A stretch of 50,473 nt of DNA from NCBI GenBank assembly GCA_016718875.1, contig JADKBL010000043.1, positions 1-50,473 of the forward strand. Direction: 5' to 3'. Numbering within the stretch: position 1 is the stretch's first letter; each line of letters opens with the position of its first letter. The notes below the pieces were generated by a model. It was not told the origin of the DNA and did no database searches. It saw only the letters and a list, made by a program, of their open reading frames with translations. The translations under genes and the position numbers were made by a program. Of this stretch, positions 37,759 through 46,279 are shown piece after piece. This DNA is from Bacteroidota bacterium (GTDB lineage: Bacteria; Bacteroidota; Bacteroidia; Bacteroidales; VadinHA17).

Positions 37759-39294
37759 CTAATCAACTATTACTTCCATCTTAACTGAAACAGGTTCATT
37801 GTTACTGCCCTGAGAACTTAGTTCTACTGTGTAGTTCCCGCTCTTATTATATGAATGTTTTATCTCATCCCTCATTGTCTGAACAGCTGTGCCATCTCCA
37901 AAATTAATTTTAACATCTGTCCCGGTATTAATCAGCCTGTTCCAGAACACTACATCCTGACCTGACTTTATATTCCTTACAGGTGAATCGTACGCCCATC
38001 CGTAAGCAATCTTCCTGTTTGAATTCTGATCATATACCCTTACCTGCAGAAAATCTTTGTCGCTTGCTCCACTGGCCGTTTTTACTTTAAGCTCTTCAGA
38101 ATAATATCCTGGCGAAGTGTATTTTAGTTTTACAGTCGGCTGATTTACAATTTGCCCGTCATGCAGGGTCCATTGATACGACACAACCTTTTCTCCATCG
38201 CGGCAGACAGAGCGTGTTCCGTCCAGTTCAACCGTTTCCCCTGCTTTTGCAAACCTGTACCCTCCGGCTATTGCAAGTACTTTGTCATCATATTTTCTAA
38301 GATAGGCTTCAATAGCATAAGGAAAGAGAGAAAGCTGATACCCATTGTAGCCCAGTCCGGTATGAAGATGAGGATCGGAATGCTGGGATTTTCTGCCATC
38401 CCAGGTCATTCCTGTTCTGGCTATGTTCTGACCCTTTTTAACAGTATTTCCCTTTAAAATTTGCTGATCGATAAATTCAGTATTGCAGTGCGAGTAGTCG
38501 AATATCAAACCGTTTTTGGCCCGGATCATAATACTGTTTGAACCATTTTTTGAACCGGAAAGCGGAGATAGGATTATCTCCCCGTCAACCCAGGCGTTGA
38601 CATCAAGTTTGTCAGGGATAGCTCCGTAATCTTCCCCTCTGTGGTAATAAAGGAGATTGAAAGGGACAAGGGCACCCCATGTATTGTTATAAGAGGCTGA
38701 CCGCCAGCGATACTCAGATACAGGGAACTCAAGGTCGGCCGGAATACCCCATGGTTCACCCTCAAGTGTTATTGAAAACCTAACATCTTTTTCCATCTTA
38801 TCAACAGGATCAAGTGTTGGTATCTTATCAATTTCTTTCACTGCCTCCGCATAAATTCTAAGACCATTTACAGCTACCGGCAACTGGTAGGGTTGCATCT
38901 TCAGGGTAAAAAATTCTCCTGAAACAACAATATCAATTTCAGCTTTATAGTAATCTGATTTTCCCAGTGAATCGTGAAACCAGCTGTTATACTCCCTGAA
39001 TAGACGGAAATCTATTAGTTTGACGTTCTTTGTGATATGATTATTTCTATATGTCCTGTCAATTAGTATTGAATCTCCTTTGTTCAGTTCAAAAACAAGT
39101 GGGTAACCCGGAATATCCATAATAATTTCAGGCTTTTCAAAGGTCTTATTGTTTCCGGGAATTGAGAATGATGAATAAAGAACTGCAACTATCAAAAGCA
39201 ATAAGCAGGGCACCATAATTTTGATGATCTTCCGGGTTGTAGTCTGCTTCTTCTGAACCAATTTATTTGAATTCTTTCCGGTTAAAATTTTCAT
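37759..39294 (-). CDS. M23-family metallopeptidase with C-terminal PKD domains
   Basis: Complete 511-residue protein. A membrane anchor (IIKIMVPCLLLLIVAVLYSS) is followed by a non-catalytic N-terminal part. The peptidase has YYHRGEDYGAIPDKLDVNAW (H-x-x-x-D) and DPHLHTGLGYNG (H-x-H), the zinc ligands of lysostaphin-type M23 enzymes. Two PKD-like repeats follow: ETVELDGTRSVCRDGEKVVS to FLQVRVYD and DVKINFGDGTAVQ to VSVKMEVIVD. It cuts peptidoglycan or related peptides in the periplasm or outside. Its ATG overlaps the stop of the beta-barrel gene upstream as ATGA, so they are one transcription unit. Confidence 0.9.
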   Translation of the reverse strand: MKILTGKNSNKLVQKKQTTTRKIIKIMVPCLLLLIVAVLYSSFSIPGNNKTFEKPEIIMDIPGYPLVFELNKGDSILIDRTYRNNHITKNVKLIDFRLFREYNSWFHDSLGKSDYYKAEIDIVVSGEFFTLKMQPYQLPVAVNGLRIYAEAVKEIDKIPTLDPVDKMEKDVRFSITLEGEPWGIPADLEFPVSEYRWRSASYNNTWGALVPFNLLYYHRGEDYGAIPDKLDVNAWVDGEIILSPLSGSKNGSNSIMIRAKNGLIFDYSHCNTEFIDQQILKGNTVKKGQNIARTGMTWDGRKSQHSDPHLHTGLGYNGYQLSLFPYAIEAYLRKYDDKVLAIAGGYRFAKAGETVELDGTRSVCRDGEKVVSYQWTLHDGQIVNQPTVKLKYTSPGYYSEELKVKTASGASDKDFLQVRVYDQNSNRKIAYGWAYDSPVRNIKSGQDVVFWNRLINTGTDVKINFGDGTAVQTMRDEIKHSYNKSGNYTVELSSQGSNNEPVSVKMEVIVD

Positions 39295-39850
39295 TTGAAA
39301 TGGTAGTTTATTTTATATGCCAGTATTGAGTGCCTTTCATTTGTAAACGACTGGGTGGAAACCTTATAATACAGGTCAAAACTGAATTTTCTGTTATGGC
39401 TGTAAATTGAGAATCCGGGAGCCATGGATAATCCAAAAGTGCTGCCCTTGCCTGTTATAGTATCTCTATTCTCCTGTAGTTAAAGTAATAAAATGGGGAG
39501 AGTTCAATAAAACCCTGAATCCTTTTTCTGGCTGGAGAAGAATATCTCCCTGTCACACCAACTCCGATGCCCGGACAATCATCATATGGTTGTCCCTTAT
39601 CGTTAACCTGACTATTAAAAAAATAGCCTGATACTTCTGCAGCTACTGTTACCGGATCATTAATTTTATATCCGTATCTGATATCGGCTGTATACCCTCC
39701 TGTTTTATACTCCTTTGTGAAGAGCGGATTAAACTGAATTCCAGGAATGCTTTCCTGAACCAGGGCGGCTTTTTCCCCGGATCGGTTGAATCAGTCCTGA
39801 ATTGGAATAAAGAATAGACGACAAATTCACTCTTTCCAAACTTAGCATGT
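39291..39850 (-). pseudogene. second beta-barrel protein, frame-broken paralogue
   Basis: No single long frame, but pieces in three frames line up with the 36974 gene: IPGIQFNPLFTKEYKTGGYT, ADIRYGYKINDPVTVAAEVS, GYFFNSQVNDKGQPYDDCPG, RYSSPARKRIQGFIELSPFY, FSFDLYYKVSTQSFTNERH and AYKINYHFK with a TGA at 39291-39293. The N-terminus with its signal peptide cannot be found clearly above 39,850. Three or more frame changes are needed. It is coupled by ATGA overlap to the M23 gene. Either a decayed duplicate or a gene damaged by base errors. Confidence 0.65.
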
Positions 39851-40042
39851 TAGGTGAGGTGAGGAAATCTGGTTTGAACAGCTGAAGCGCTTTTCACTTT
39901 CTGAATTTATAATAAAGGGAATAATCATCAAAACATTCTTTTATTAATTTAGTAACGTTCATTTTACCTGACAAATAATATATAAGTATTCCAGGTATAA
40001 GGTGAGATGTCTGGATATATTTAATGATTAAGAACGATTGTA

Positions 40043-40861
40043 ATGAAAAGGATCAGTTTATTTGTCAAAAAGTCTGTTAAGGTTTATATCATCTGTTTTT
40101 TTTTATCTTTTAATATCAAAAGCTGAATCACAGGCATCATCAGACAATCAGGATATAAGCATCGGGATAAACAAATGGGATCCGGTACATATCAAAGTTG
40201 ATGAGAGGAACAGTACAGACAGGAATAGTACAATTAAGTTCCTGTCAAACAATTCAACTTATTATACTTTTAAATTGCTGGTAGATTTCCAGATATTAGA
40301 AAATCTTGTACCTCAGCCACCTAAAAGGGAAATAGAAATAACCCATGGTACAAATATTCTTTTTTCTTTGAATCCTCATATTCCTGATAAGGGTTTTAGT
40401 TACAGATATACGTACAAGTACAGATTAAACATCTGATAATCAGATCGACAGCAAATTCATACCAAATTACCTTGTCTCCCCGTAAAGCTATTGCGCAAAC
40501 CATTGCAGGCAGGATAACCGAAGTTTATAGGAGGAAAAGGAGACAGTTTTATGAGGAGAGGTTTGGTTTTGCCCAAATAGACCGGTCTCCGATAAATGTT
40601 GAAGATTTCACATCACCCGGGAAAATAATCCTGCCTGGTCAGCCGGTAGGATTAATTTCAGACAGTACTTATATATCCGTTAATCTGCTTAAGGTATCTG
40701 AGAATTCCAATATTTTGATCAGACTGCCAGTTTCATATGCTGTCGGGGAATCTGAAACAGCGTATTTCAGCAATATTGATGGTAAAAAAGCAATACACAT
40801 CAGAAGTGTGATTGAAAAAGAATTGAAAGCAAGGGATCTTAAGAAGAATTCAAAGAAATAG
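40043..40861 (+). CDS. hypothetical exported protein, frame-interrupted (possibly degenerate LytM/M23)
   Basis: The ATG at 40043 gives MKRISLFVKKSVKVYIICF and meets a T-run where the frame changes. The next stretch reads YLLISKAESQASSDNQDIS, then INKWDPVHIKVDERNSTD and FKLLVDFQILENLVP, and ends in KGFSYRYTYKYR. Another shift near 40,430 leads to SPRKAIAQTIAGRI, GKIILPGQPVGLISDSTYIS and KKAIHIRSVIEKELKARDLK. The order (a strand-rich start with KGFSYRYTYKYR, then a GQPVG turn) vaguely resembles Bacteroidota M23-like proteins that have lost their ligands, and no zinc motif is visible. The family is uncertain. Confidence 0.45.
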
Positions 40862-41022
40862 TCCGTCCCAATTATAACAGGCATTATTTATCCTTCAATT
40901 CAATTTGGATAAGCTGACATGTTAATTAACGTTATTGCTTATGTGATCATCTTTACAATCTTTTCTTAACTTAGTATTCTTTAAATGCTTTTTATCGTAA
41001 TAATTTACTAATAACCTGACCT

Positions 41023-41861
41023 ATGAAAACAATCACATTATTTTTTGCTTCTGTACTGGTGGCATTTATGATCACCTCCTGTAAACCTCAAACAGCTACA
41101 CAACCAGCTGCTGTTAAAACCGATATCTCCGAATTTGTTGGTCAGTGGACCATCGATGTTGAAGGCGGTGGCGTAAGCTGGCTTGAAGTGACTCAACAAG
41201 ACTCATACCTCGATGGCAAGCTGCTCTGGGTAGGAGGAAGCGTGCTTCCTGTTTCAGGTGTTTTCCTTGCAAAAGATCATGTACTTATGGTTCAGCGCGA
41301 AACCCGCACAGTTGTAAGAGAGAAGGACGCAAATAATGCTCCTCTTAAAACCAGTGCCTATACAATATGGCTGGAGGTTGTGAAAAGCGGCGATAAAATT
41401 GAAGGTATTTTCCTGAATCCCAAAAATACTGGTCTGGGAGTTGATACAGCCAAATTTACTGGTACAAAACTTCCTGCGCCTCCTGCTGCTCCCGATCTGT
41501 CAAAAGTGAAATACGGAGAACCAATAACTCTGTTTAGCGGTAAAGATCTTGCCGGTTGGATGTAGATTCATATGGCAAAGCGCTTGATCCTCATAACATG
41601 GGTGGCCTTTACAGCAGGGTTTGCCCCACTGTAAGCGCTGAAAAACCTGCTGGTCAGTGGCAGACAATGGAAATGACTCTCTGCGACAGGCATGTAACAG
41701 TTGTACTGAATGGTGTTAAGATAATTGACAATCAGCCTGCTTACGGACCAACCGGAGGTGCTATCATTTCTGATGTCTTCGCAAAAGGGCCTATCTACCT
41801 TCAGGGCGATCATGGTACTGTAAACTACAGGAATATCGTATTAACACCCATCATCAAATAG
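41023..41861 (+). CDS. two-domain DUF1080 lipoprotein with an internal deletion
   Basis: The leader MKTITLFFASVLVAFMITSC carries a lipobox. An N-terminal domain of about 130 residues (FVGQWTIDVEGGGVSWLEVT, LLWVGGSVLPVSGVFLAKDH, YTIWLEVVKSGDKIEGIFLN) precedes the DUF1080 start LFSGKDLAGW. Directly after that the reading frame jumps to VDSYGKALDPHNMGGLYSRV, PTVSAEKPAGQWQTMEMTLC, and DRHVTVVLNGVKIIDNQPAY. Roughly 60 residues of the jelly-roll that normally lie between these blocks are absent. The end, YLQGDHGTVNYRNIVLTPII, is intact. The family is PF06439 (3-keto-disaccharide hydrolase). It is the first gene of a set with a Tat Gfo/Idh oxidoreductase. Confidence 0.85.
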
Positions 41862-41878
41862 ATAGACCTCTCCCCAAA

Positions 41879-41941
41879 CCCCTCCCCCGTAGTGGGAGGG
41901 GCCTAAGAAACGACCTCCCCCTCTCTTTCCGGGAGAGGGGG
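41879..41941. terminator. two GC-rich hairpins between the DUF1080 and Gfo/Idh genes
   Basis: CCCCTCCC-(7)-GGGAGGGG at 41879-41901 and CCCCCTCTC-(7)-GAGAGGGGG at 41917-41941. A possible partial terminator or mRNA-stabilising element inside the gene set. Confidence 0.55.
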
Positions 41942-42054
41942 GAATGAAAGTGAGGCGCATAAATAAAGCAATTTCAGATCATTAGACAGAGGATATCATA
42001 GATCTGTTCAAATTAAAGAAGGTAAATTGAATTTGAATTATAACAAAAATAGTT

Positions 42055-43458
42055 ATGGAAGAAAAATCCAAATCGACCCGTCGCGAGTTTATAGGAAAGG
42101 CAGGTATTGTAACTGCCGGAGTGTCCCTGGGTGTAAGCTCTTTGAGTGCAGCAAGCTATAATCGTATTCTGGGTGCCAATGATAAAATAAGAATGGGGTT
42201 CATTGGTGTAGGAAACCGTGGTTCACAGCTTCTGAAACTTTTCATGGACCAGCCCGACCAGGAGGTTGCGGCACTCTGCGATATTTACGACCCCTACCTT
42301 CAGCGCGACAGAAGCAAGGTTGATGAGAGATATCTTTCGGTTATGCCCGGGCAGATCCCTAAGATGGGAGAAAATTTCCCTTTCAAGCCAACGCTTTATA
42401 AGGATTTCCGCAAGCTTCTGCAGGATAAGACAATTGATGCTGTTTGTGTAGCCACTCCCGATCACTGGCATGCTATTATGGTTATCGAGGCAGTGAAGGC
42501 AGGCAAAGATGTCTATTGTGAAAAGCCGCTTACCAATACACTTGTTGAGGGAAGGAAAATGGTGGAAGCTGCTGACAAAAGCGGGCGCGTTGTGGCCGTT
42601 GGTCTAAACAGAAGAGGCAATGTTGTCTTCCAGAAACTGGCAAAAGAACTGGCAGAAGGGAAAATCGGCAAGATATCGGTAGGTCGTGCTGCACGTATAA
42701 GCAACATGGCACCTTATGGGATAGGCAAACTTAAACCTGAACAGCCTCCAAAGGATTTCGACTGGGATATGTGGCTGGGTCCAAGAGAGTATCGTCCTTA
42801 CCAGTATAATATTGCTCCTTATATGTTCAGGTGGTGGAGTCAGTATTCAAGCCAGATGGGCAACTGGGGAGTTCATTATATGGATGCTATCCGCTGGCTC
42901 ATGGGTGAAAGAGCCCCTGTGGCAATAACAGCCCATGGTGGCAAGTATGTGCTCGATCATGATGCAGATATTCCTGATACAATGCAGGTTACATTTGAAT
43001 TTGCTTCAAAAAAACTCATTTCATTCGGTATTTATGAGGCCACTGGCGGAGATATTTTCCCTTATGGTGAGCTTGAACTCAGGGGAACCAAAGGCAATGT
43101 ATATGCCAATGAAAGAGGATACAAAATCATACCTTCTTCAGCAGGCCAGTTCCAGTCATGGAAGAAACAGGTTGAGGAGGAGGAATTTAAAAATCCAAGC
43201 CTTATACTTGATGACGGCAGCAGCGCTGACAGTACATCAGGTCTGATCAGGAACTTCCTCGATTGTATAAAATCACGCAATCAGCCTTACTGCAATCTTG
43301 AAGAAGGACACAGGTCCACTTCCTTTGCTCATCTTGCTAATATAGCAGTAGTAACAAAAGAACGTCTGTTGTGGAATGCTGATAAAGAGAAATTTACAAA
43401 CAGTGAGAAGGCTAACAGCATGCTTCAGTACGAGTACAGAAGTCCATGGAAACTATAA
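42055..43458 (+). CDS. Tat-exported Gfo/Idh/MocA oxidoreductase
   Basis: Complete 467-residue NAD(P)-dependent sugar oxidoreductase. The leader has STRREFIGKAGIVTAGVSLG (twin arginine). The Rossmann motif is IRMGFIGVGNRGSQLLKLF, and ATPDHWHAIMVIEAVKAGKD with VYCEKPLTNTLVEGRKMVE is the EKP block. The C-terminal domain reads GNWGVHYMDAIRWLMGERAP, then GGDIFPYGELELRGTKGNVY. Exported Gfo/Idh enzymes of this type usually carry their bound nicotinamide through Tat and oxidise glycosides. It sits between a DUF1080 gene and an enolase-superfamily gene (nine bases away), which suggests one exported sugar pathway. Confidence 0.92.
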   Translation: MEEKSKSTRREFIGKAGIVTAGVSLGVSSLSAASYNRILGANDKIRMGFIGVGNRGSQLLKLFMDQPDQEVAALCDIYDPYLQRDRSKVDERYLSVMPGQIPKMGENFPFKPTLYKDFRKLLQDKTIDAVCVATPDHWHAIMVIEAVKAGKDVYCEKPLTNTLVEGRKMVEAADKSGRVVAVGLNRRGNVVFQKLAKELAEGKIGKISVGRAARISNMAPYGIGKLKPEQPPKDFDWDMWLGPREYRPYQYNIAPYMFRWWSQYSSQMGNWGVHYMDAIRWLMGERAPVAITAHGGKYVLDHDADIPDTMQVTFEFASKKLISFGIYEATGGDIFPYGELELRGTKGNVYANERGYKIIPSSAGQFQSWKKQVEEEEFKNPSLILDDGSSADSTSGLIRNFLDCIKSRNQPYCNLEEGHRSTSFAHLANIAVVTKERLLWNADKEKFTNSEKANSMLQYEYRSPWKL

Positions 43459-43467
43459 CAATTTAAT

Positions 43468-44859
43468 ATGCACAACAGGAGGGAATTCATTACCAGAGTA
43501 TCAGCAGCAGGGGCAGCTCTTCTGATCGATCCGGTAAATATAGTTTCAACGGCTGCTCCCCTGGCCCCTAAAAAGATCAAAATCAGTAGTGTAAGCGCTA
43601 ATTTTGAGAGGGAGCCACTCATAAGGCCCTTTGGTTTCAAGGGTGGCTATATGAGTGAGATATGGCAGTCAATAGCATATATGAAGAGTGAGTCAGACAA
43701 CCATTCAATAGGCCTATGCTCCCAGAGTGTACTCTGGTCGGATGCCAGTGTTTTTGCCACTCACTCCGAAAGCGGAGGCAATGCACTCATGTATGCCATG
43801 ACCGAAAGGGCTATGCAGATCATTAATGGTCAGACATTTACTTCACCGGTAGAGCTGCTCGATTCCCTCTATCCGGAGGTTCTGGAATATGGAAAAAAGA
43901 TAACATCCAATCCCTCCCTGCGCAAGACATTTGCACTGAATGCCCTTGTAGCTGTCGATAATGCAGCATGGCTGCTTTATGCAAAAGAGAACAATATCAA
44001 AACATTTGATGAGCTGATTCCTGCTGCATATAAACCTGCACTTTCGCATAAACATAAGAAAGTTGCAGGCATACCACTGATGGCTTACTCCATACCTATT
44101 GAAGAGATCAAAGCTGCCACCGATCAGGGATATTTCTTTATGAAAATAAAGATCGGCCAGCCGGGTACACAACAGGAGATGCTTGAAAAGGACAAAGCAA
44201 GACTATCAGCTATACATCAGGCTATTGGTAATGTAAAGACCTCTTACACAAAAAACGGTAAGCTGCCATATTATTTCGATGCAAACGGCAGGTATGAATC
44301 AAAAGAGACACTTCTTAAGTTAATCGATCATGCAAAAAAGATTGGAGCTTTTGATCAGATTGCAATAATTGAGGAGCCATTTCCAGAAGAGCTTGAGGTT
44401 GATGTCAATGACATACCTTTAAGACTTGCTGCTGATGAAAGTGCCCATACTGTTGAGGATGCATTGAAACGCATTGAAATGGGTTATAAAGCTATAGCTC
44501 TGAAGGCTATCGCAAAGACCCTCAGTATGACAATGAAAATAGCACAGGCTGCATATGAAAAGAATATTCCGTGTTTCTGTGCCGACCTGACTGTAAGTCC
44601 TGTACTGGTCGAATGGAACAAGAATGTTGCTGCAAGGCTTGCTTCATTTCCGGGAATCGGCGATCTTGGACTTGTTGAGAGCAACGGACATCAGAATTAC
44701 AGGAACTGGGAGACTATGAAGAGCTACCATCCGAGGGTGAATAGCAAATGGGTTGATGTTAACAGGGGAGTCTATGAACTCGACGATGAGTTTTATACTT
44801 CAGGAGGTGGTATCTTCGATCCTATGCCTCACTATGAGGATATGTTCAAATCTCATTAA
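43468..44859 (+). CDS. Tat-signal enolase-superfamily enzyme (mandelate racemase/muconate lactonizing type)
   Basis: 463 residues. The leader NRREFITRVSAAGAALLIDP is a twin-arginine signal. A capping domain of some 180 residues is followed by the barrel. FFMKIKIGQPGTQQEML holds a K-x-K motif, YYFDANGRYESKETLLKLID supplies the first metal ligand (Asp), IAIIEEPFPEELEVD the second (Glu) and LRLAADESAHTVEDALKRIE the third. YKAIALKAIAKTLSMTMKIA continues the barrel. Members dehydrate acid sugars or epimerise them. It is unusually long and exported. It starts nine bases after the Gfo/Idh gene. Confidence 0.88.
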   Translation: MHNRREFITRVSAAGAALLIDPVNIVSTAAPLAPKKIKISSVSANFEREPLIRPFGFKGGYMSEIWQSIAYMKSESDNHSIGLCSQSVLWSDASVFATHSESGGNALMYAMTERAMQIINGQTFTSPVELLDSLYPEVLEYGKKITSNPSLRKTFALNALVAVDNAAWLLYAKENNIKTFDELIPAAYKPALSHKHKKVAGIPLMAYSIPIEEIKAATDQGYFFMKIKIGQPGTQQEMLEKDKARLSAIHQAIGNVKTSYTKNGKLPYYFDANGRYESKETLLKLIDHAKKIGAFDQIAIIEEPFPEELEVDVNDIPLRLAADESAHTVEDALKRIEMGYKAIALKAIAKTLSMTMKIAQAAYEKNIPCFCADLTVSPVLVEWNKNVAARLASFPGIGDLGLVESNGHQNYRNWETMKSYHPRVNSKWVDVNRGVYELDDEFYTSGGGIFDPMPHYEDMFKSH

Positions 44860-44875
44860 TTTTTAGTTACACAAA

Positions 44876-44964
44876 GTTACACAGAGAAGCACAGAGTTCC
44901 ACAGAGAATTTAAAAAACTTTTAACTCTGTGACACTCTGTGCTCCTTTGTGGCCCTCTGTGTAA
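44876..44964. repeat. imperfect inverted repeat between convergent genes
   Basis: GTTACACAGAG, GCACAGAG and CACAGAG on the left; CTCTGTGACACTCTGTGC and CCCTCTGTGTAAG on the right. It has the same words as the repeat at 28421. Probably a bidirectional terminator. Confidence 0.6.
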
Positions 44965-44998
44965 GTTCTTTCAATTTTTATCTCAATTCCGCACCATT

Positions 44999-46279
44999 TT
45001 ATTTCTGCCCGATGCAATAAAGATTATCTGCAGTGCGGATAATAATAGTATTTCCGGTAATAGCCGGGGTGGCATATACCTCACCGTCGATCTTGTTCCT
45101 TGAGACAATATCAAGCTTTTTACCCTCCTTTATTACCATTGTTTCACCAGAAACTGAAGTAAAGTAGATATTCCCTCCTGCACAAACAGGAGATGAGTTA
45201 TATTTTGCAGTCATCCTTCTTGTATATATCTGTGACCCTGTGGCCGCATCGAGGCAGAAGAACTGGTTTTTTGTATTAATAGTATAAATCAGTCCATCCT
45301 TTATCAGAGGAGTGAGCAGTTGAAGAACCGGTTCTTTGAATCTCCATTTTACATAGGGAGTTGATGTAATATCCCCTTTCCCTCCGGGATCGATAGCTAT
45401 AATTTCAGAATATTGATTGTCGTCAGGAGGCGTAACGAATCCTGTGTAGAAGTAGACCATGCCATTTTCTGTAAATGGCATTGAGATTGTTGAATCTTCA
45501 CCCTGTACAAATCTCCACACCTCTTTACCTGTAATTATATCATATGCGATGCACACTCCTGACCCGTTTGAAATCAGCAGATCCCTGCCTTTTACATTAA
45601 TTACAACAGGGGTTATGTATGCTTTTTTTCCTATAGGTTTCAGTTTGTCATACAACTCTTTGGGTCTGTCAGTTTTCCATATGGTTTTACCTGTGGCTTT
45701 TTCCAGAGCGACAATATACTGAACGTCAGTTCCTTCGATATGAAGGATCACCATATTTTTGTATATGATGGGTGATGAGGCAGGTCCCTGTACATGTTCG
45801 CAATTAAGGTCAGTGCGTTTCCATGCTACTGATCCGTCTTTTGTTTTTACACATGCAGTCCCGGATGTTCCGAAATGAATATATACGAATCCCTGTTCAA
45901 TGCATGGAGTAGGGGTGGCGTATGTGTTGAAATCATGCTTTTGGTACGTACTTGCTGATTCGAAGAGTTTCAGATTAAAGATCTCTTTTCCTGTTTTTTT
46001 ATTCAGGCATAATCCGTACATCTGTTTCCCGTCGGTGGAGGCAGTTGTGAGCCATACCTGTTCTCCCCATACAACCGGGGATGACCATCCCTTTCCACTG
46101 ACTGGAACTTTCCAGAGGACATTGGTTGAATCGTTCCATTTTGTGGGAACATTTTGTCCGTCACGGCAGATGCCGTCGAGGTTATTTCCCCTGAAGTGGC
46201 TCCAGTTTGAATTCTGTGCATTAAGGGAAATCACTGAAAACAGCAGGGCTGCTATTGTGATGGCTTGTAATTTTCTCAT
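44999..46279 (-). CDS. PQQ-type beta-propeller protein, secreted
   Basis: Complete 426-residue protein with a signal peptide (KLQAITIAALLFSVISLNAQ). It begins NWSHFRGNNLDGICRDGQNV, the start motif of the Bacteroidota/Planctomycete PQQ-like propellers. Blades of the form W-x-T, G-x-x-V/I-Y and A-x-x-x-x-T-G-K follow: VLWKVPVSGKGWSSPVVWGE, LNKKTGKEIFNLKLFESAST, VALEKATGKTIWKTDRPKEL, YDIITGKEVWRFVQGEDST and FCLDAATGSQIYTRRMTAKY. No PQQ dehydrogenase active site is visible, so it may be a structural or binding protein. Its ATG overlaps the stop of the upstream ApnO-like gene (ATGA). Confidence 0.88.
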   Translation of the reverse strand: MRKLQAITIAALLFSVISLNAQNSNWSHFRGNNLDGICRDGQNVPTKWNDSTNVLWKVPVSGKGWSSPVVWGEQVWLTTASTDGKQMYGLCLNKKTGKEIFNLKLFESASTYQKHDFNTYATPTPCIEQGFVYIHFGTSGTACVKTKDGSVAWKRTDLNCEHVQGPASSPIIYKNMVILHIEGTDVQYIVALEKATGKTIWKTDRPKELYDKLKPIGKKAYITPVVINVKGRDLLISNGSGVCIAYDIITGKEVWRFVQGEDSTISMPFTENGMVYFYTGFVTPPDDNQYSEIIAIDPGGKGDITSTPYVKWRFKEPVLQLLTPLIKDGLIYTINTKNQFFCLDAATGSQIYTRRMTAKYNSSPVCAGGNIYFTSVSGETMVIKEGKKLDIVSRNKIDGEVYATPAITGNTIIIRTADNLYCIGQK

